Below are positions 49,051 through 60,016 of a stretch of DNA of 64,000 nucleotides, one piece after another. The DNA comes from Lolium rigidum (Eukaryota; Streptophyta; Magnoliopsida; Poales; Poaceae), in NCBI RefSeq assembly GCF_022539505.1, contig NC_061510.1:96240292-96304291 (forward strand), in the 5' to 3' direction. A model generated the notes under the pieces. That model was not told the origin of the DNA. It saw only the letters and a program-made list of their open reading frames with translations, and did no database searches. The translations under genes and the position numbers were made by a program. Every line of letters starts with the position of its first letter. Positions within the stretch are counted from its first letter, which is position 1.

Positions 49051-51242
49051 GGGCGAGGCAAGGTCTGGTTCGTCGGCTCACCGGCGGTACTGGACGAGAT
49101 GCACTGGCGACGGTGAGCTGCATTCGGGCATGAATCTTGATCCGAATGGATAGACTCGGACGCGAGAGATATAGGGAACGGTTCTGGAAGCTTCTGCGGC
49201 GTCCGAGGCCGTCCCTATCACGAACGGTGAGGTGAACGGCTCTTCCTCTGCGCTGTCGTCTCCGGAGAAGAAGAAGGAGATGATGACTTGCTTCGCACGA
49301 ATTATAAAGCGAGCCGAAACGGTATCTGGGTTGTTTCGTTTATGGGCTAGGCTGGCGACACGGGTTGCTGCTGGGCTGCGATGGCCTGCCAGGTAAACTT
49401 CCTCTCCTTTTTCTCTCTTTTCTATTTTCTGTTTTTATTTTCTGTTTTGATTTTGCTATTTCAATTCAAATTGATTTCTGGTTTGTTTTGCAGGTTCTAA
49501 ATTTTTGGAATATTAATACAACTTTATAAGCATGCTCCCTGCCTAATGTTGTTGTTTAAACAAGTTTGGAAATTTTGATTAAATTGATATTTGGTGAGAT
49601 TTGAGTGAAGTGGAAATGGTTTTTAATTATGTATCTCAATTCCCTTTTTTAATTAGAAACCAAATCTATCTAAATGGTTTGGAAATTGGTAACATGTGTA
49701 TGGTGAACACATTCTATTTTTCTAGTGCTCAACCATAGTGATCATTCACATATAGTTCAATTATGGATAGGGTTTAACAAATGGTAAAGGTATGGAATTG
49801 GTTCATGATTTTATGTGTATGATAGTTCTTATGGTTTAAGAATTTGATGATGCTTTATTAATTGAAATATAAAATAGGCATGAGGCATGGCAGGGTTTTA
49901 CTTATAATCCAAATTGATACTTGGATTGAAATGCAAAGGTGATCTAGGGTTTTAGTTGTGATCACCCAATTGATGCACAACCAAGAATTAGGATATGAAC
50001 ATAAGCTTTGATTGTGTTTTATTGGCTAGCTAAAGTTACTCTAGTGTTTGGATAAACAAGGTTTAGGTTTAATGACATTACTCCTCCATACAAGGCATGA
50101 GGATTGGTTTGGGGTTAACTACTGGTTATATACTTATTATTTTATGTGATAGATGAGATCTATTAATCATATGTGTTTAACTTATCATCTATATTTACAA
50201 GGTATAATCATGCATTAGACAAGATTCACTCATTCCTCACTAATCTCTCTTCTTTAATACTTCTTTCAACACACTCAATTAGATTCTTAGGGTTTATGAT
50301 CATCACCCAATTTGTAATGATCAAAGTATTGGCCTCATAATAATTCATTAGTAAATCATGGTTCTCTATCCAAGATCAAGTATAAGTCCATATACTTGAG
50401 TATACCTCTTTAGGTTGAGCTCTACTGAATAGGTAGGGTTCCCCTAGGGTTTATGATCATTACCAAGTTGTAATGATCACAACACTTGCCTCTATATAAT
50501 TACTAGAGGAATAAATTCTTACTTACCATCAAGTGTGAGCTAGGTCAAGTAGGGTTTAGCACTTGACTTATATTTCATGTATAATTGGTTAGTATCAACA
50601 AGTACCTCACTTGGATAAGGTTTAAATAGTATTGTAGGTTCTATTTAATGGATAGAATAAGCATATGAATGATTCTCTCCTTTCTCTAGGTTTAATGGTA
50701 TGAGTTGGGAAACAAGGTTGGAATGGTCAAGGGTTAATGAAGAATGAATATGATTGTCCTTGGCTTGAGTTCAAACATTGTGGTTGAAAAGATATACCAT
50801 GTGACTCATGGTAGGAACATTTATCTAGTAGAAGACATGGATAAGATAAGTATAAAATAGTGTCTTAATTAATTGTGTTCTTTGATTTAGGATTGAATAA
50901 TTATTCATGTGTTGTTGTAAGGAATGGCATGTTGAGATCCTTTTATAAGATCTTGTAGTTGGTCCTTACTTAAGGTGTTGTTTGTTGTAAATCTACTTCT
51001 ATTTGATCTAGCCCATAGATCAAATCATCTCTACCCAAAACAAAGTTTTTAGCAAAGATCACAGTGAAGCTTATAGCGCTTGACTTGATGAACTACTTCA
51101 ATTCCAGCAAGTCAAGTGAAACTTCAGTTACTATGGTAAGTTTTATTTGAAGCGCGAAAATTCCCCGGATTTTCTATGCATGAATGCAATGCACACTTTG
51201 GTGTTCTCTCATTTTATTTCCTCTAAACCTGGGATATTACAG

Positions 51243-51497
51243 AGTCCTACCCAAGGTGGGACTCCCACCTTTCCCTTAGGTGGGGTGGCCGGCCACCTAT
51301 GGTGGAGTCCACCTGGGACTCCACCCTTTAGGGTTTGGCTGGCCATGCAAGGTGGAGTCCCTTCGGGACTCCACTTTCCATGGTGATTTCTTCCGGACTT
51401 TTCTAGAACCTTCTAGAACCTCGCCATAAATGCACCGGATCATTTCCAAACTTGGAATATGACTTCCTATATATGAATCTTATTCTCCGACCATTCC
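51243..51497 (-). mobile_element. Fragment of copia-type LTR, probably inverted
   Basis: GGTGGAGTCC-type repeats, TTCTAGAACCTTCTAGAACC and ATATATGAATCTTATTCTCC. I recognise this as the reverse complement of a later part of the TGTTGGAGATATGCCC LTR type. The window has no overlapping forward copy to prove it. It runs directly into the assembly gap. Confidence 0.45.
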
Positions 51498-51597
51498 NNN
51501 NNNNNNNNNNNNNNNNNNNNNNNNNNNNNNNNNNNNNNNNNNNNNNNNNNNNNNNNNNNNNNNNNNNNNNNNNNNNNNNNNNNNNNNNNNNNNNNNN
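51498..51597. other. Assembly gap (100 N)
   Basis: Exactly 100 N, usually a placeholder of unknown true length. It sits between the retrotransposon nest and the 3' flank of the beta-galactosidase gene. Confidence 1.
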
Positions 51598-51918
51598 ATT
51601 TAGCAGGAGAGTCGGTTTGACGAACCTTTACATTCAACATACAGATATGTGCTTGTGTTGATTGAATTATCTATAAAATTGTAAAAGAATACATTGTAAA
51701 AATATATAGAATTGTCATGCTAACAAGTACAATTCACTCCAAGCATACAATTTAATGGCTTGCTCTGCTCCAATAGATTTGGGATTATTTTATTCCATTT
51801 GACCAGCATTTCTGGAACAATTATTCTTTCTTGCCTGCTTGTCTACACAGAGGAGGATTTTGGTTTCACCCCCTCAATCTGCTTTTATCTCCTACTAACA
51901 ATTTTTTTCTTAAACATG
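51598..51918. other. 3' flank of beta-galactosidase gene
   Basis: AT-rich. It should contain the minus-strand 3' UTR. Nothing else recognised. Confidence 0.5.
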
Positions 51919-54900
51919 TCAAGAGCATGCAGCTTCGACCGCAAGGCTTTTTGTGACTCCTGTACATGGATCTCCAAAGTATTTAGCTGACACCGGCACA
52001 CTGCAACTGCTCACCCCAACGCATGCCTGCGGAGTTTCCCGCAACATTGTCAGTATCTTGCAAGAAAAACACTACAAAATGACATGGTAATTGTGAAAGT
52101 GGGACAGATTAGAGTTACCTCCCGAGCAACCGCTAGAGCTTGAGAGCTGCTGCATTCACCATGGTTGTAATTCCCACAGGTTCCACTTGGTGTCCCGAAG
52201 CTTGCGAACTTGATACTGCTGATGACCTGGCCTGCTTTGGGGCACTCCAGACGAAGTGCTGGCCCAGACCTCTGCAGCTTCTGCTGGGGAGAGATCCAGC
52301 TATCGATTTGGTCAGGATGATCCTCGGACACGTGTGCACATACGCTTGCTGTCTGCTTAGTTGTGAAGGATATCTTGCTTGGGTCACCACCAAACTGCTC
52401 GAAAAGGACTAGATCATTGCTGCCTGGTTGGAGAAACGAGCGGGGTACATGATACCTGTTTAACAAGGTACGAAATTGAATTAGTCATTCAATTCTAACA
52501 ATTCATATGTTCCTTCTTTCTTGCACCAAGAGGAAAGCCCAGTAGATTTTCAGTGTTATGGTGGTCACAAATTCAATGCTATTGTCTGACCTTAGTTTTA
52601 AGTACGATAGCTGTTGTGAACACCTAAATGGTACTCCCTCTGATCTGTATTAATTGTCTATAATATAGATGTATCTAGAGTTCTAGACACATTTTAGTTC
52701 TAGATACATCCATACTAGTGACAAATAATATGAATCGGAGAGAGTACATTTATTTGGAAGAGTGCTTAAACCTTTTTAAGATGAGTCTATGTCAATATGT
52801 TTTTTTTTGTGATGAGAGTCTTATGTCAACATATAGAACATTAGAATAGGCTCTTCCTGAAGGTAACAGAATACGTTGTGGATTTTGCTGGAGAGGATTC
52901 TTACAAAGTTTGTGATGGTTGCCCACATTTCTTCAGGCATTTGCTTGAAGTATAAGGTCCTCTGTAGTTGCATGAATTGACGCAGCCGCTTTGCGGCGCG
53001 AGATTTGTTGGCCAGTAGCGACCAATGCTCTGCCCGTTCACCCAAGCCTCACCTTTTCCCATTCCCGTGAAGTCTATGGCAACAGGATCATCGCCTGCAG
53101 GAGCTGTAAATTTTGTCTGCATTTTGGGCATTGCAGTTAGTGAGTTGATTCGCAGGGTAAAAATTCAAGTAAACGGACGAGCCACATAAATAGAATGTTC
53201 ATCTCTAGACTACTGAGTTCATAATCATACTACATGTACTCAAATGACAAAGCTAGCACAGTTCCTGGGTCAGGATCATACTGACCTTGTACCAGATCAA
53301 TGGTTGATTAGTTGGGTAAGCGTTGTCGGAAGCCCATTCTGGAGAGGCCTCTGAAGGATTATACAGATGCAAGTCCTCCCCTTTGAGTCCAATCTGGAGT
53401 CACAAATATTTGGATAAGGAAAAAATGACAATACTGTTACTATGCTATGGTTGGCCCATACTAATTAAGGAATTTCAAAACATTATTTTCTAGTACTGGT
53501 TGCTTAACTAAAAATTAGCAGATTAATGTGTACACACCTGATATGTCCAATCTGTAGAAGATAGATCCAGCGCACCTTTTGGTCCACTCAGCTTTACTGG
53601 ACCGGTAATTCCAGCACCAACCAGGTCAAAAAATGCACCATAGTTCTGAAGTAACAGGGGAGTTGAGGAAGAATAATGTTAGTAACTTGGTATTAGTCTA
53701 TTAGATGTTTTTTTTTTTGAATACTCATCAAATTTTCAAAGAAAAATTGGACTCCAAAATGGAGTAGAGTGGAGACTGACTTACCGTGAGGCCAACTGTT
53801 GTGCTGAGAAGATCTATTTTATTTTTCCCAGGTACAAGTGTAACTGGTGTTGTCAATGAGATCAGGGAGCTGCTAGCACTACCCTTGCCGCTGCCTGGTA
53901 AGATTTGAAGACTCGCATTTCAGTACACAAATACACCTTACGCATGAAAGAGCGATATTGATAATTAACATGATGATCCAAATGTCATACAAATGAGTAT
54001 GCATTGTTATCTTATGCATTACCTGCCAATTTGCCATTGATGTAGACCTGAACAACATGCCCAAGTGAGTTGACAAGCAGATTGGACTGACTACCATTCA
54101 GATAGGGCTCACCACCATTAACGATGACGCTGCATAAAGTAGAAATTTGTGAGTAAATTTGTCACTGCCAGTTTGCTGGTTACCATGTGCACAATTACAG
54201 CTAAATGTAAAACCCTGTACCTTGTTGAGTACCACAGGAAGTCGCTGGCATCTGCCGTGGTATTTATCTGGTCCATCAGTCCAGGTTTTGTCACGACATT
54301 TTCCTTTGTGATACCAACGGGTTCTATGGCGTAGCTCCAGCCAGACGAAGCGAGTTCCGCTTCGATTGACGAATCGTCAGACGCTTGAGTGCTGGAAGCC
54401 AGGTTTATCATTTGTGTAGATGTCACTTGAGAATTGATCTGAGAACAGTAACAACGTGTCTGAGGATCAGATCCAGTGTTAATGTTCTTTGCAGCTTTGT
54501 CTTAAGCAAGGAATGCACATACCTGAGCAGTGTTAAGCACCACATTCTTGCAGTCAGGAAGGATGCTGACAGACCACGCAGGGAGTTTATATGCCTTGCC
54601 GTTGAAGGTGACAGTTTTGTCAGATTGGTCGTCGATATTGGCGAGGAATGCCGCACATACCGAACCAGTCTTGTATACGTGCGCCTGAAGACAGAGGAAT
54701 GCAGATATCATCAATTCATCATTAAGCCTAACCAAACAGATCACAAAGGTGCATATTACTCCTGGACAAGATTTGCTACATGTACGCTTTTGCAACTTTG
54801 ATTGATTCATCTTTTTTTTCTTCTTTAGATAAAAGTTGCTTTTGGAAAAGCAGATCACACACCTCAGCATTTTGACCAAGGGACATGTATGATGGATCAG

Positions 54901-57051
54901 TTGCTATGAGTGCAGGTTCACACATCTTTATTGCCTTGTGCACATCCCTGAGGTGACCCCACTTCGGCTGCCTCACTAGACCTGAATCACACATTGCCAA
55001 AAGGAAAAAAAAATTACTCAAACGTGACAACGCCAATGATTCCCAGGTGTGATCAGTTTTTCAGTGGGAAAGTAAGTAAGTGCGTGCGCTCGCTCCATAG
55101 CATCGTGATCATCTGCAAGGTGCAATACTGGCGTGCAGAACTAGTGCTCGGGCGTGTGTACGTGGATGTGCTCAGTTTTATTACTAGCAGAGACTTGGTG
55201 GCTCATGAAGAGAGGTTCTCACCGTACTCGTCGATCGGGGCGTCATAGTCGTAGCTTGTGGCGATGAATGGCCCTCCCGAGCTGCGGCCGAAGTTTGTCC
55301 CTCCATGGTACTGCCGACGAAGAAGCAGAGGTTAGGCAGGCAATCGATGGGGAAAACCAGAGCAGACCCAGCTCGCTTCTCCCGCAGCATCGTTGCATTA
55401 CCATGTAGTAGTTCTGCATTGTGCCTCCGCGCTGGTAGAATCTCGCGACGGCGAAGGCGAGGTCCTCGGTGGGGCGGTACGGCACGCCGCCGCCGAAGGA
55501 GAGGAACCATCCGCTCCAGTTCTCGGTCCACAGCGTGGGCTTGCTGTTGGAGTTGGGCTTGTACCCGTCGCAGTAGAACCCGTTGCACGTGTCGATCTGC
55601 AAGCGTTACGTTTCATCACACTTCAGCTCACGTCGCTGCCGCGCGCTAATGAGTGACGATCTCAGAATCGTCGATTATATCTGAATGAAAAGGAATGGCG
55701 AAGAGTGGCTACGATTGGGTCCGGCGCGTCGGTCTGCTGGCACATGACCCACGGCACGCCGGTGTCGAGCGCGACGGCCATCCCGGCCGCCCACCGGATG
55801 TAGGGCTTCGCCGCTGCGCCGTAGTTGACGGCGACGTTGCCGTACTCGTTCTCGATCTGCGACAGGATGATCGGCCCGCCCTGCGACGCGTACAGCCCCG
55901 CCCCCTTCATCGTGGCCACCACCTTCTCAGTGAACCGCTGCATCTCGGTCTGCACAAACAACCCCACTGAATCATTCATTCACTCACTCACTCATTGGCC
56001 GATCAAGCTGCATTGCACACTGTTAGCTCTTTGGTGGGTCGCGTACCTTGAAAGGCTCGTTGTCGGTGCGGAACTTGATCCCCGGGATGAAGTGCAGCCA
56101 TAGCGGGAAGCCTCTGCGGTTCCACAATCACAACGGTGCATCAGCTCGACCGTGTTCTACTGACGAAACTGAAAAGGAAATACAGAGTGAGAGGGCTATC
56201 AGGTCAGGAGGTTTTACCCGTAGTTCCACTCGGCGCAGACGTAGGGGCCGATCCTGAGGTGCACGTAGAGGCCGGCGTCGGCGGCGGCCTTAATGAACCT
56301 TACCAGGTCATTCCTGCCCTCGAAGTCGTACTGTTGCAGTTCTTACCGCCGTCAGAGTTATGACTTACTGATTTTGGACATAATGCAATCATTGAAATAA
56401 ATTTACTGTACATTTTTAAAGATAAATTGTTGCGGGTTTGAAGTTCATGATGGCTAGTACTACGTGAGAAGCAAAGAGGTAGCTTGGGGGTGAGTGAGCG
56501 AGAAGAATAAAGCGCAGAGTGCAGGGGAAGCAAGCACCGCCCTTTCACACATGAAGACCAGCTGGACGAGATGATGATGAGGAAAAGAAAATAAAATGTA
56601 TTTACTAGAGAATAGTATCAAAGAGAGAGGTTGATGGCCGGTATGAAGCGGAGAACGTGCCTGTCCCCGGACGGGCTCGTGGACGTCCCAGAAGACGTAG
56701 GTCTCGACGATGTCCAGGCCGCCGTCCTTGGCCTTCTGCATCAGCCCCGGCCACATCTGCAAACAACCAACCAGCCAGCCACGGCGACGTCAGTCAGTGT
56801 CGGCTCGGCAACCAGCCAACCAAGACGAACAGAGGAAGCAGAGAGTGCGAAGAAAGAGAGAAGGGACGTACGTCGGGGGTGCTCCGCGGGTAGTGGATGG
56901 AGCCGGAGACGAGCACGCGGCGCACGCCGTCGATGACGATCGCGCGGTGGTCGTACGTCACGTTGGTCGCCGCCGACGGCCCCGCCAGCAGGCAGAGCGC
57001 CGCGGCGAGGAGCAGGGCCGCCGCACTCGGCAGCGCGCCGATGACCGCCAT
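51919..57051 (-). CDS. Secreted beta-galactosidase, GH35 (17 exons, 854 aa)
   Basis: Hydrolyses terminal beta-D-galactosyl residues, in plants mostly from cell-wall polysaccharides and glycoproteins in the apoplast. Exons (minus): 57051-56872, 56756-56661, 56330-56218, 56113-56047, 55949-55713, 55596-55402, 55310-55223, 54981-54863, 54684-54523, 54438-54221, 54129-54023, 53894-53785, 53645-53538, 53393-53286, 53116-52905, 52455-52119, 52026-51919. Total 2565 bp, all phases continuous. A Leu/Ala-rich signal peptide covers about 1-28, then [13 protein letters not shown]. The GH35 signature [14 protein letters not shown] holds the acid/base Glu187, and TENWSGW holds the nucleophile-type Glu256. 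Galactose-binding-like regions follow ([11 protein letters not shown]). Residues 774-854 form a SUEL-type lectin domain ([16 protein letters not shown], Cys-rich) ending EAACS. All introns are GT-AG except intron 2 (GC-AG). Length fits plant BGALs that carry the lectin tail. Appears intact; which BGAL paralogue it is cannot be settled here. Confidence 0.96.
52634..52744. mobile_element. 111-bp Stowaway-type MITE in beta-galactosidase intron 15
   Basis: CTCCCTCTGATCTGTATTAATTGTC... paired with ...GACAAATAATATGAATCGGAGAGAG, with TA at 52632-52633 and 52745-52746. The interior repeats ATGTATCTAGA and its complement, so the whole element folds back. Confidence 0.88.
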
Positions 57052-57322
57052 TGCTTGCCGCCGAAGGAAGACGCACGGGAAGGAACACGAACAAGGACAC
57101 CTTCTTGCTGGGATTATGGTGTTCTAGTGAAGCTGGCGCGGCCACCGCACTAGCAGTAGTGGAGTGAGGACGACGAGCAGGAATTGGAGTTGCTCGGTGG
57201 GGGGCGGCGAGGAAAAAGAAAAGAGAAAATTGAGGTAGCTAAGCTAGCTCGGTGCCTCGGTGTGTGGCTCCGTGGCTTCCCGGGTGGAACGGGGCTGAAC
57301 GGAGCAGAGGACGCACACACTA

Positions 57323-57329
57323 ATTTATA
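57323..57329 (-). promoter_or_regulatory. Candidate TATA box of the beta-galactosidase gene
   Basis: The minus strand reads GTATAAATTAG, about 270 bp upstream of the ATG, which would give a 5' UTR of about 240 bp. Placement rests on the motif alone. Confidence 0.4.
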
Positions 57330-58371
57330 CTACGCCGCTAGCTCGCGCGCGATCACACAGACGGAAATAAACACCTCGCTATCTCCCTTTGGTTTCTTGC
57401 GGTGGTAGTGGTGGACTGGTGTCTGGTGGTGCCGTGCCCCTCCTCCTCCTCTGCCACGGCGATTAAAAAGGTTTTCAAGCGCGGCAAGCCGGCAATGGGG
57501 TGGGTGGTTGTGGATTTTTCTCCTGGCCTTCTTCTCCCCCGAACCGGCGTACGGTCTGCTGCTACTTGCAAGCAACGGCAACAATGGCGGCGACCCGCAT
57601 CCGTGCCGTGCGTGTGGGTTGCGACCGCGATGGGAACGATATGATGAACTGGATCGGGATCGGAGGGAGAATAATTGGAGAGATCGACGTACGGGAGGAA
57701 GAGGAAGAATTTACTCCTGCTGCTAACAGCAGTAGTTAATGGTGGTGGCGTGATGGTTCGGTGGTACACACGGCATGGATGAATGGGGTGGGCCGTGGGA
57801 GGAGTAATGCCCCCGCACACACATCTTCCTTCCTTTGCTCTGCTTCTTTGTTTCATTCTTCTGAAAAATAATTACGGAGTACATCTACTAGCATCTTGAT
57901 TGCTTAATTAGTTAATTTATTTACTGGCCGTACGTCCACTTCCATGCGATCTTGGCATTGCCCTCGCGGAAACTAGTAGTAAAGAGAAGAAAATCGATAA
58001 AAAAGAAGCCGGCTTGCTACTACTACTTGGCACCAGCCACACCGACAGACAGGGGTCGTGTGCCGTGACCGGCCGGCGTTGTCGCTTCTCCATCTAGTGT
58101 TAGCACTAGTAAGCACCACGTCTGCTGCCGGGTCGACACCGGCGTTGTCGCTTCCCACCGCCTCCGCCGGCGTAGCTTGGCTACTGATGCATACGTATGA
58201 TGATATGCCGCACTAGCTACCGGCGTCGTGGACTGCGTATTTAGCAAAGTGTGCTGCATCGACCTTCTTATCTTGTTGGCCTTGTTGGGGAGGAGAAAAT
58301 GGAAGTGGCGGCGCTTAATTTGCATGGAGCGGTGGAAGATGGGATTCCCACCGTCTCTGTGCGTCAGCTTA
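57330..58371. other. Upstream region of beta-galactosidase, no gene recognised
   Basis: GC-mixed DNA. 58188-58320 is a diverged direct copy of sequence at about 59424-59600 (GATATGCCGCACTAGCTACC / ATATGCCGCACTACC; CCGGCGTCGTGGAC; TAGCAAAG.GTGCTG). Confidence 0.45.
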
Positions 58372-59406
58372 GAGCAACTCTAGCTGATACCTCTTAAATT
58401 TGAAATCATACGTTTAAAGCGTACCTCAGTCGATTTTACGGATTGGAATTATGTCACGCGACACCTCGAACGGTATTTCGAAAAGAAAGGCATCCGCGGA
58501 AGAAGATCGTCACATTCATATAGCAGTTCATACATATTCAACATCCAGATAGCAGTTAAGTACATAAACATTGCAACATTCAGACTACGGGCGTGGCAGG
58601 GTTTAGGGTTTTAGGGTCACTCCTCGTCAGATGCGAGGTCAACGAAGTTCATCAGCCGCTCCTTGCGTTCGACGCCTCGCTAAGGAAGATCGTGTTTACC
58701 ATCTCGGCGTTGCACTTCCGCTTCTCCTCGGCGGCCACGGTACGGAGCGAGTGCACGAGGAGGCGGAACGTCACCTCCTCCATCTTCTCCGGCGCGGCAT
58801 AGTCCTCGTAGCACAATGAGCTCCCGGACTCCTTGTCGCTGTCGCGCGGGTCCACGTCGTTGGGCTCCATCTGCACCGAGAGCGGCAGGGGTGCACACCT
58901 CGCGGGGCCCTGCGATCTCGACACATAGGCGCTATTCGCCTCCGGACGGTTGAACCGGGCAGTGGCGCAACCCGTAGTTGGTGTACCGTCAAGATTCATG
59001 AATGCGCTCGACGTCGGAGCGCCTCTCCCGTTCCTCGTCGTCGTCACGGGCGGCGGGGGTTCCGCAACCTGCGAGGCAACCCAATGGCATATCTGGCCAC
59101 CCCCCACGTCGGATTGAGTTGTTCCCGACGACATGGCGCGTCTCCAGTGCCGGATCTGTCGCTTGTGCACGCGGATGTGGACGCAATCGGCGGGGAAAAG
59201 GATTCGGAGGGGGGAGTGAAGGGTTTGAGCCTCCGTACCACCCCTCGAAATGGTTGATATATCATCCGCCGGGTGGGTTAAGGTCTGGGGTGACCCAAAA
59301 AAAGAACATAAAGCCTTATATCAGCCTAACTTTTACAGATCGGGCTGATGTATTTCTGAATGAGGATGCAAAAAGAAAAGAGACAAGGGATCAGCTAGAG
59401 TTGATC
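58372..59406. mobile_element. PIF/Harbinger-type non-autonomous element, 1035 bp
   Basis: Left end GAGCAACTCTAGCTGATACC; the right end read inward is GATCAACTCTAGCTGATCCC (18 of 20 match). Both ends are flanked by TTA (58369-58371 and 59407-59409), the target duplication of this superfamily. It carries a 172-codon minus-strand frame but no DDE transposase. It sits between the two halves of a diverged direct repeat. Confidence 0.8.
58652..59170 (-). pseudogene. ORF of unknown function inside the PIF/Harbinger-type element
   Basis: 172 codons. The C-terminal half is acidic then basic (MEPNDVDPRDSDKES, EDYAAPEKMEEVTFRLLV, VAAEEKRKCNAEMVN), like a charged helical domain. It stops early after SEASNARSG. 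In the next frame the DNA continues ERKERLMNFVDLASDEE-stop (to about 58619), which reads as the natural C-terminus after a one- or two-base shift. It may be a captured host fragment or a relict of an ORF1-like protein; not identified. Confidence 0.4.
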
Positions 59407-59634
59407 TTAGCTAGTGACGATACATATCATATGCCGCACTACCGGCGTCGTGGACGACGTATATAGCAAAGGATCTTATCTCCCTGGGAAAAATGGCAAG
59501 GGTGGGCGAGGACTACGTATATAGCAAAGGGTGCTGGATCGGTCTTCCTACTCGGTTTCTTATTGTTGCCTAGCTTATTGGAGAGGTCAAATGAAAATAG
59601 CAAAGGTGGAAAGCGGAAATGGTGAATGGAACCC

Positions 59635-60016
59635 GGGTGCGCGCGCACCCATTTACGAAAAGTTCGAAAAAATGCTATTTAAAAGTTTCAAAAAAATGTG
59701 AAGTAAATTTTTGCATGTATATATTATGTTGATACTTACTCGTGTGTTTTCACGGAAAAATACCATTGTGTGTGACCTACACAAAAATGACAAAATGCAA
59801 ATTCCTATTCCTGTGAATAGTAAAATTCCTATTCACTATTCTCATTTGGACATTTTGTCATTTTTATGCAGGTCACACATAATGGTATTTTTTTGTGAAA
59901 ACTCACACGAGTAAGTATCAACATAATATGTACATGCAAAATTTTACTTCGCATTTTTTTGAAACTTTTAAATAGCATTTTTTTGAACTTTTCGTAAATG
60001 GGTGCGCGCGCACCCA
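59635..60016. mobile_element. Near-perfect fold-back element, 382 bp
   Basis: Outer ends GGGTGCGCGCGCACCC on both sides. Each arm of about 185 bp (CATTTACGAAAAGTTC, ATGCTATTTAAAAGTTTC, ATTATGTTGATACTTACTCG, GTGTGACCT) has its reverse complement in the other with only scattered mismatches, meeting at a short centre near 59820-59830. The terminal 16-mer is itself palindromic. No coding. The RNA would be one long hairpin. Confidence 0.9.

Larger units (their letters stand above)
27662..51241 (-). mobile_element. LARD-like retrotransposon with 6.1-kb LTRs and no evident coding internal domain
   Basis: Two direct repeats (27662-33751 and 36684-51241, the latter enlarged by insertions) flank a 2932-bp internal domain. 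Read on the minus strand the LTR starts TGTAATATCCCAGG and ends GGGTCACCGCA. A tRNA-iMet-type PBS sits beside the right LTR and a purine tract beside the left LTR, so transcription runs on the minus strand. Removing the 8127-bp Athila insertion with its TSD and the 342-bp MITE with its TA leaves 6089 bp against 6090 bp for the left LTR. Flanking 5-mers are AAGTC (left) and GAGTC (right), an imperfect TSD. No gag or pol frame is visible, so it would depend on other elements' proteins. This matches the class called LARDs in barley and wheat; family not named. Confidence 0.88.
36684..51241 (-). repeat. LARD 5' LTR (right), split by an Athila element and a MITE
   Basis: Nearly identical to the left LTR apart from two insertions (36957-45083 including TSD copy; 47653-47994 including TA copy) and scattered point differences. 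The TATA box equivalent is at 49043-49050 on the minus strand. Confidence 0.9.

Noticed and set aside
55305..57153. Plus-strand ORFs opposite beta-galactosidase exons
   Set aside because: Antisense shadows of GC-rich coding exons, Arg-rich, without motifs.
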